This document shows positions 58,936-64,000 of a DNA stretch of 64,000 nucleotides, one piece after another. A model generated the notes under the pieces. It searched no databases. It was not told the origin of the DNA and saw only the letters and a list, made by a program, of their open reading frames with translations. Source of the DNA: RGIG7450 sp045648785 (GTDB taxonomy: Bacteria > Bacillota > Clostridia > RUG12999); contig JAZROP010000036.1 of the NCBI GenBank assembly GCA_045648785.1, positions 1 through 64,000 of the forward strand. Direction: 5' to 3'. The first letter of the stretch is position 1; each line of letters opens with the position of its first letter. The translations under genes were made by a program, and so were the position numbers.

Positions 58936-58964
58936 ACGCCCACACAGTTTTTCTGTGTGGGCGT
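58936..58964 (-). terminator. Hairpin between dnaK and dnaJ
   Basis: A perfect 12-bp GC-rich stem with a 5-base loop and no T tail on the minus strand. It probably stabilises the dnaK mRNA end or lowers dnaJ expression rather than ending transcription. Confidence 0.65.
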
Positions 58965-58981
58965 GGGTAGTAAACACTTAA

Positions 58982-60808
58982 TTAGATTTCTTTAAAATCT
59001 GCGTCCTGAGCATCGCTTTGAGCATCTGAGCCCATGTCTGCACCCATGTCGGGGGCACCATCAGGATTTGCAGCCTGAGCCTGCTGATACATCTTTGTGG
59101 ACATTTCGTGGAATTTCTGTGTGAGCTGTTCAGTAGCAGCTTTGATAGCATCATTATCTGTGCCTTCAAGTGCTTTTTTAACCTTATCAAGCTCAGCTTC
59201 AATAGCAGTTTTATCTTCAGCAGGAAGCTTGTCGCCATTTTCCTTTAAGATTTTTTCTGTCTGATAAACCATGGAATCTGCATTATTGCGGATGTCAATG
59301 GCTTCTTTGCGCTTTTTATCTTCTTCGGCAAATTTTTCAGCCTCTTTTACAGCCTTGTCAATTTCGTCATCACTTAAGTTTGTGGAAGCTGTGATTGTGA
59401 TATCCTGAGCGTTTCCTGTTCCGAGGTCTTTGGCGGAAACATGAACAATACCATTTGCGTCAATATCGAAAGTTACTTCAATCTGAGGAACGCCTCTGGG
59501 AGCAGGAGCAATACCTGTAAGCTGGAATCTGCCGAGAGTTTTGTTGTATTCAGCCATTTCTCGTTCACCCTGAAGAATGTGAATATCAACTGCAGGCTGA
59601 TTGTCTGCTGCTGTTGAGAATACCTGACTTTTCTTTGTAGGAATTGTTGTATTTCTTTCAATAAGCTTTGTGAATACGCCACCTAAAGTTTCAAGACCGA
59701 GAGAAAGGGGAGTAACATCAAGAAGAACCAGGTCCTGAACATCGCCGGCAAGTACACCTGCCTGAATAGCTGCGCCCATAGCAACACATTCATCCGGGTT
59801 AATGCCCTTGTGAGGCTCTTTATTTATAAGCTTTTTAACAGCTTCCTGAACAGCAGGAATTCTTGTAGAACCACCAACAAGCAGAATTTTATCTATCTGT
59901 GAGGGGTTAAGACCTGCATCGGAAAGTGCTTTTCTTACGGGTTCCATTGTTTTTTCAACAAGGTCATCTGTCAGCTCATCAAACTTAGCTTTTGTAAGTG
60001 TGAGGTCGAGGTGTTTGGGACCTGTTGCATCTGCTGTAATAAAGGGAAGGTTAATGTTTGTTGTGGAAACGCCCGAAAGCTCAATTTTAGCTTTTTCAGC
60101 AGCTTCTTTAAGGCGCTGCATAGCGCTCTTGTCGTTTGTTAAGTCTATGCCGGAATCTTTTTTGAATTCAGCAGCAATCCAGTCCATAATTCTCTGGTCA
60201 AAGTCATCTCCACCAAGCTTGTTGTTGCCGCTTGTTGCAAGAACTTCAAAAATTCCATCGCCTATTTCAAGAATGGATACATCGAATGTACCGCCACCAA
60301 GGTCATAAACCATAACCTTCTGGTCGTTATCTTTATCCATGCCATAAGCAAGTGCTGCAGCAGTAGGTTCGTTTATAATTCGAAGCACTTCAAGACCAGC
60401 AATTTTACCTGCATCTTTAGTAGCCTGTCTCTGGCTGTCACTGAAGTAGGCGGGAACTGTGATAACTGCCTGAGTTACAGTTTCGCCAAGGTATGCTTCA
60501 GCATCAGCTTTGAGCTTCTGGAGAACCATAGCAGATATTTCCTGAGGGGAGAAAGCTTTATCATCAATCTGCACCTTTCTGTCACTACCCATATCTCTTT
60601 TGATGGAGATAATTGTTCTGTCGGGGTTTGTAACCGCCTGTCTTTTAGCGACCTGACCAACAAGTCTTTCACCTGTTTTGCTGAATGCCACAACAGACGG
60701 AGTTGTTCTGGCTCCTTCTGCATTTGCTATAACAACAGGCTCGCCGCCTTCCATAACCGATACACAAGAGTTTGTTGTACCAAGGTCAATACCAATAATT
60801 TTGCTCAT
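58982..60808 (-). CDS. dnaK: Chaperone DnaK (Hsp70)
   Basis: A 608-residue Hsp70. Signatures G-I-D-L-G-T-T-N-S near residue 5, V-Y-D-L-G-G-G-T-F-D-V-S and L-V-G-G-S-T-R-I-P are present, followed by the substrate domain and lid. It lacks the roughly 24-residue loop of Gram-negative DnaK, as usual for Firmicutes. TAGGAGG precedes the ATG. Codon use is biased to preferred codons. Confidence 0.98.
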   Translation of the reverse strand: MSKIIGIDLGTTNSCVSVMEGGEPVVIANAEGARTTPSVVAFSKTGERLVGQVAKRQAVTNPDRTIISIKRDMGSDRKVQIDDKAFSPQEISAMVLQKLKADAEAYLGETVTQAVITVPAYFSDSQRQATKDAGKIAGLEVLRIINEPTAAALAYGMDKDNDQKVMVYDLGGGTFDVSILEIGDGIFEVLATSGNNKLGGDDFDQRIMDWIAAEFKKDSGIDLTNDKSAMQRLKEAAEKAKIELSGVSTTNINLPFITADATGPKHLDLTLTKAKFDELTDDLVEKTMEPVRKALSDAGLNPSQIDKILLVGGSTRIPAVQEAVKKLINKEPHKGINPDECVAMGAAIQAGVLAGDVQDLVLLDVTPLSLGLETLGGVFTKLIERNTTIPTKKSQVFSTAADNQPAVDIHILQGEREMAEYNKTLGRFQLTGIAPAPRGVPQIEVTFDIDANGIVHVSAKDLGTGNAQDITITASTNLSDDEIDKAVKEAEKFAEEDKKRKEAIDIRNNADSMVYQTEKILKENGDKLPAEDKTAIEAELDKVKKALEGTDNDAIKAATEQLTQKFHEMSTKMYQQAQAANPDGAPDMGADMGSDAQSDAQDADFKEI

Positions 60809-60830
60809 TTTCTTTTCCTCCTAATATATG

Positions 60831-61337
60831 TTAGTTTGCCACTTTTACCATGCTGTGGCGAATAATTTTTTCTTTATATTTATAACCGGGCATAAGTTCT
60901 TCGACAATCATATTGTCCCCGACGGAGTCGTCATCAATATGCATAACTGCATTGTGAAGATTAGGGTCAAATTCTGTGCCGACAGCCGGAATTTTTTCTA
61001 TGCCAATATTGGCAAATGCTTCGTCAAACTGACGAGCGATAAGCATAAAGCCTTGCTTTGCGGGATTGTCATCTTCTCCGTCGAGAGCAGCAATCGCACG
61101 GGCAAGGTTATCCATTGCGGGAAGCAGATGCATCACAGCATCACCAACACTCTGTGCAGCTATCATATCACGCTCTTTAATTGTACGCTTTCTGAAATTA
61201 TCATATTCTGCTGCAAGCCGCATAAGTTTATCTTCATATTCGGCTTTTATGGATTCGCAGGTAACCTGCGGTGTTTCTTCAGCCACTTCTTCAGAAACTT
61301 CTTCTATAATTTCTTCTTTTTCATTCTTCTCTTTCAT
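60831..61337 (-). CDS. grpE: Nucleotide exchange factor GrpE
   Basis: A 168-residue protein with an acidic Glu-rich N-terminus, a coiled coil (Y-E-D-K-L-M-R-L-A-A-E-Y-D-N-F-R-K-R), and the C-terminal beta domain with L-H-N-A-V-M-H-I and G-Y-K-Y-K-E-K-I-I-R-H-S-M-V-K-V-A. It releases ADP from DnaK. It overlaps hrcA by 17 bases and has AAAGGAG upstream. Confidence 0.96.
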   Translation of the reverse strand: MKEKNEKEEIIEEVSEEVAEETPQVTCESIKAEYEDKLMRLAAEYDNFRKRTIKERDMIAAQSVGDAVMHLLPAMDNLARAIAALDGEDDNPAKQGFMLIARQFDEAFANIGIEKIPAVGTEFDPNLHNAVMHIDDDSVGDNMIVEELMPGYKYKEKIIRHSMVKVAN

Positions 61338-62370
61338 TTGTCAAGCTCCTTTCATTTCCGCCAAGGCTATTGCTCAGTTCATCTTTGAGATATTCGAGCA
61401 TGGATACAGCCTTTGAATAATCCATTCTTTTTGGACCGACAAGAGCGATTCGGCCTGCCTTGCCGCTGATGTTATAGCTTAAAACTGCCATACTGCAATC
61501 GCCAAGTTCTTCAAATGGGTTTTCGTGGCCGATTAATACACTGATGCCGTTTTCCTCAAGAGGGATTGTGGCAAGAGAACGGATATTATTTTTATTGTGC
61601 ATAAAGTTTAAAACTTTTTTAGCTTTTTCAACATCTGAGTATTCGGGGAAATTTAAAAGGTTTGCACTGCCGTCAACGGCAAATCTGTGACCATCATCGC
61701 AAGTAACCTCGCTTATAAATTCCATTATTCCATCAATAAGCTGCTTGTTGTCTGTAGAAAGAAGTTTTATTGACATTATAAGGTCAAGCGTTATATCTGA
61801 AACGGAAAGTCCTGAAAGCTTTGAGGTTAAAATGCCTGTAAGTGCCGCAACCTGATTTTCTGTAATTCCCGCGGTCTGTATAAGTTTGGTTTTTATTGAA
61901 CCGTCCTGCAAAACAAGAAGCACAACCACGCGACTGCTGTTTATATATAGAACCTGAACAGAATCAATAATTACTTTTCCGGACGATGAGCTTACCGAAA
62001 GGGCAGCATATGATGAAATATGTGCAAGCACCGAGGAAAGCTCGGACAAAGTATCGTTTGCTTCCTTCATTTTTTTTACGAGAGTTTCGTGCATTGAAAG
62101 CATTTCGGATATTGTCAGTTTGTATTTGCTGAGCATACTGTCAACATACACTCTGTATCCTAGGTCGGACGGAATTCGGCCTGCCGAAGAATGGGGCTGA
62201 TAAAGGTAACCCAATTCTTCAAGGTCTGCCATTTCGTTTCTGATAGTGGCGGAGCTGAGACTCGGTATATGATTTTTTGAAATTGTCCTCGAACCAACCG
62301 GTTCGGCGGTTTTGATATAATCTTTGATTATTGCCTGCAAGATTTTTCTTTTGCGGTCACCAAGCTGCAT
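61321..62370 (-). CDS. hrcA: Heat-inducible transcription repressor HrcA
   Basis: A 349-residue repressor that binds CIRCE. N-terminal winged helix: R-K-R-K-I-L-Q-A-I-I-K-D-Y-I, E-P-V-G-S-R-T-I-S and S-S-A-T-I-R-N-E-M-A-D-L-E-E-L-G-Y-L. The ATG at 62370 follows GGTGGTG; the longer frame extends ten residues toward the operator. A CIRCE element lies just upstream, so hrcA controls its own operon. Confidence 0.96.
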   Translation of the reverse strand: MQLGDRKRKILQAIIKDYIKTAEPVGSRTISKNHIPSLSSATIRNEMADLEELGYLYQPHSSAGRIPSDLGYRVYVDSMLSKYKLTISEMLSMHETLVKKMKEANDTLSELSSVLAHISSYAALSVSSSSGKVIIDSVQVLYINSSRVVVLLVLQDGSIKTKLIQTAGITENQVAALTGILTSKLSGLSVSDITLDLIMSIKLLSTDNKQLIDGIMEFISEVTCDDGHRFAVDGSANLLNFPEYSDVEKAKKVLNFMHNKNNIRSLATIPLEENGISVLIGHENPFEELGDCSMAVLSYNISGKAGRIALVGPKRMDYSKAVSMLEYLKDELSNSLGGNERSLTNEREE

Positions 62371-62393
62371 AAAATCACCACCGTTTTTGGATA

Positions 62394-62420
62394 TTAGCAC
62401 TCGTTGGTGGTGAGTGCTAA
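62394..62420. promoter_or_regulatory. CIRCE operator
   Basis: TTAGCACTC, nine bases, GAGTGCTAA: an exact match to the HrcA operator. It covers the region just downstream of the -10 of the dnaK operon promoter. Confidence 0.97.
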
Positions 62421-62424
62421 TAAT

Positions 62425-62453
62425 ACTATAATACTTTTTTTTGGTAATGTCAA
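62425..62453 (-). promoter_or_regulatory. Sigma-A promoter of the hrcA-grpE-dnaK-dnaJ operon
   Basis: Minus strand TTGACA (62453-62448), 17 bases, TATAGT (62430-62425), followed after four bases by CIRCE. Confidence 0.88.
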
Positions 62454-62471
62454 TAGAAATTTGCTAATATT

Positions 62472-63695
62472 TTAAAATTCATCCATGAAAGTTTCAAGGC
62501 TATATTCCATAGCATCAAGGCTGTCTATATTTATGCTGCCATTGTCAAGCCGTTTATCCGAGCCGGATGCATTATCCCATACAGCAGAGGAAAGAGCTTC
62601 AATAACATGCTTGCAATTTTTTAAAATATAAAAACGACTGTGAGACATAGCTGAGCAAACAAAGCGAATTCTGTCATTAACGGCGCGTTTTCTTGCATTG
62701 CGAACATCTATGCCCAGCAGGTTATCTAATGCAGCTGTTTCAAGTCCGTTTATAAGTGTGGTTTCTGCATTATCACAATAAACATCATAAATGTTGTATC
62801 TGGCTTTGCAACGCGATACAAATTCAACAAAATAGTCCTCCAGTCGTTTAGGTGAAATTTCCTCTCTTATATAGAATTCATCAAGAACAATAATTTTATC
62901 CATATTATGGGTAAAACCACTGCACACAAAGGCATGTGCTGATTTGTTACCGCCAAAGTCTATGCCGATACATGCAAAGGATATTTCGTCGGGAGATATG
63001 CCAGGCAGGATAAATTCGTCAGGTCTGTCTGCAAAACTGCGGTATATAATTCCCTCTGCTGCTTTCCATTTGCCGAGAATAAATCTGTCATAGTAAACGC
63101 CAGTATATTCCTTTTTCAGGCTTTTTACATATGACCGGTCAAGAAAAGTATTGTCGCTCAAAAGAAAATTTTCCACCAGCATATCAAGCTCGTTTTTTCG
63201 GTCAATATATTTCTTTTTAAGCCAATGATACGGACTGTCCGGGTTGGTTGTTGCAAAAAGTTTTGCTCCTTTTTCACTAAGTCGGGACAAAAGCATTACA
63301 AAAAAGCTTTCGTTAAATAGTGTAAGCTCGTCGCAGTAAGCACCCATAAGTGTCATGCCTCGTATTTTACTTTCTGAGCGACAGTCATTAGCCCCCTCAA
63401 AATAAATTTTTCTACCAAAAAGCCTGCCCTCCTTTTTAGCGATAGAGTAGAAGAAATTGTCAGGGCCAACCAACTGTTCAAGTAGAGTTAGTACATTTCT
63501 ATCAAGAGAGACGAGCGTTTTTGAAGCCATAAGATAGGAAGAGGTTTTCGGACTTGATGCCACCCAAAATGCCCAGAGAACAAGGCTAATCCATGTTTTT
63601 CCGCTTCTGACACTGCCTGTTAAAATGTTTAATCTCCTGAGTTTTCCGCTTTTCCATTTTTTCATAAGCTTAAGTTGTTTTTTGCTGTAAATCAT
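62472..63695 (-). CDS. PBSX-type phage terminase large subunit
   Basis: A 407-residue DNA-packaging motor. ATPase: Walker A G-S-V-R-S-G-K-T (27-34) and Walker B M-G-A-Y-C-D-E-L-T-L-F. Nuclease: I-G-I-D-F-G-G, Y-C-D-N-A-E and I-D-S-L-D-A-M-E-Y supply acidic residues. All motifs look intact. The ATG at 63695 has AAAGGAAG seven bases upstream. The next gene downstream is hrcA, so no portal or capsid gene follows where one is normally expected. Confidence 0.88.
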   Translation of the reverse strand: MIYSKKQLKLMKKWKSGKLRRLNILTGSVRSGKTWISLVLWAFWVASSPKTSSYLMASKTLVSLDRNVLTLLEQLVGPDNFFYSIAKKEGRLFGRKIYFEGANDCRSESKIRGMTLMGAYCDELTLFNESFFVMLLSRLSEKGAKLFATTNPDSPYHWLKKKYIDRKNELDMLVENFLLSDNTFLDRSYVKSLKKEYTGVYYDRFILGKWKAAEGIIYRSFADRPDEFILPGISPDEISFACIGIDFGGNKSAHAFVCSGFTHNMDKIIVLDEFYIREEISPKRLEDYFVEFVSRCKARYNIYDVYCDNAETTLINGLETAALDNLLGIDVRNARKRAVNDRIRFVCSAMSHSRFYILKNCKHVIEALSSAVWDNASGSDKRLDNGSINIDSLDAMEYSLETFMDEF

Positions 63696-63764
63696 AAAAG
63701 CACTTCCTTTCAATCTTTAAAAATAACCTTTGAAAGGAAGTTATAACTATCAACTTAAAAAATA

Positions 63765-63793
63765 TTGCATTGGGGGAGCGTTTGTGTTATAAT
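63765..63793 (+). promoter_or_regulatory. Promoter of the gene running off the window end
   Basis: TTGCAT (63765-63770), 17 bases, TATAAT (63788-63793) with an extended -10 TG. Bases 63800-63987 form a long leader with a TGTGAC/GTCACA hairpin near 63857-63878. I match it to no known riboswitch. Confidence 0.55.
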
Positions 63794-63987
63794 TAATGAA
63801 CAAAGAAGCTTATTATATAAAAGCACTTAAGAGATATCGCTCTTTCAAGCACTGTGACAATTAACAGAGTCACAAAAATGATCTTAAAAGCAAGTGTTTT
63901 TACTTATGTTAAAATGATTTCTTGCATATAAAATGTACACGGATTGTAAAATCGATTATATCTAAACCAGAGAAAGGAAGATGAATT

Positions 63988-64000
63988 ATGTCGAATATAT
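63988..64000 (+). CDS. 5' end of an unidentified gene
   Basis: ATG at 63988 preceded by AGAAAGGAAG; only M-S-N-I is visible before the window ends. The promoter 190 bases upstream supports a real start. The product cannot be named. Confidence 0.5.

Noticed and set aside
60828..61388. Open plus-strand frame of 186 codons opposite grpE
   Set aside because: Shadow of grpE and the hrcA end; composition (His, Cys, Phe-rich) is not protein-like.
1..64000. CRISPR arrays, insertion sequences, tRNA or rRNA genes
   Set aside because: No regularly spaced repeats, transposase genes with inverted ends, or cloverleaf or rRNA core sequences were recognised on either strand by reading; a covariance-model scan could still find small RNAs.

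Overview
The window is a chromosomal segment of a low-GC, endospore-forming member of the Firmicutes, most likely an anaerobic clostridium. Support comes from sigma-A promoters of the TTGACA-17-TATAAT type, strong AGGAGG ribosome binding sites with frequent GTG/TTG starts, and many sporulation genes: sigH, spoIIAA-spoIIAB-sigF, a spoIIQ-like gene, ylbJ, yqfC-yqfD, a spoVB-type flippase, spoVG and spoIIM. The order or genus cannot be fixed from the sequence. No rRNA, tRNA, CRISPR array or insertion sequence was seen.

Layout. 1-5.4 kb: the tail of an unidentified gene, sigH, a zinc-ribbon protein, RNase M5, phosphofructokinase and a radical SAM protein, converging on ylbJ. 5.4-9.8 kb: yqfC-yqfD-phoH-ybeY and a serine hydrolase. 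9.8-13.8 kb (minus): an amino-sugar operon of a GlcNAc-1-P uridylyltransferase-like protein, a phosphohexomutase, an SGNH hydrolase and nagA. 13.8-17.7 kb: a dead AraC gene, lgt, an ECF sigma factor with a membrane partner, and a PrsA-like foldase lipoprotein. 17.8-25.5 kb (mostly plus): a P-loop ATPase, three small proteins, spoVG, spoVB-like, mazG, HU, rqcP and the spoIIA operon. 25.7-29.4 kb (minus): potABCD. 29.7-35.5 kb: rpsU-yqeY, spoIIQ-like, a decayed locus, an SGNH hydrolase, rpsO and pnp.

35.6-43.9 kb (minus) is an eight-gene aromatic operon: aroF, tyrA, aroB, aroA, aroC, pheA, an aroE-aroK fusion and aroQ. It encodes the chorismate pathway and the first committed steps to Phe and Tyr. 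Its 5' leader is the most striking element found. A perfect sigma-A promoter is followed by a 30-codon leader peptide with 11 Phe/Tyr codons in a 14-codon stretch. Next come a candidate antiterminator and a perfect 11-bp intrinsic terminator, ending 20 bases before aroF. This has the form of ribosome-mediated transcription attenuation sensing Phe and Tyr charging. No T-box is visible.

43.9-48.9 kb (minus): a BMP-family nucleoside-type ABC transporter. 48.9-56.1 kb (minus): ruvA-ruvB, a tyrosine recombinase with two altered catalytic positions, spoIIM, proC and three tandem M42 aminopeptidases. 56.1-62.5 kb (minus): hrcA-grpE-dnaK-dnaJ-prmA-rsmE under a CIRCE operator. 62.5-63.7 kb: an isolated phage-type terminase large subunit. 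The window ends four codons into a plus-strand gene that has a promoter and a leader of about 190 bases.
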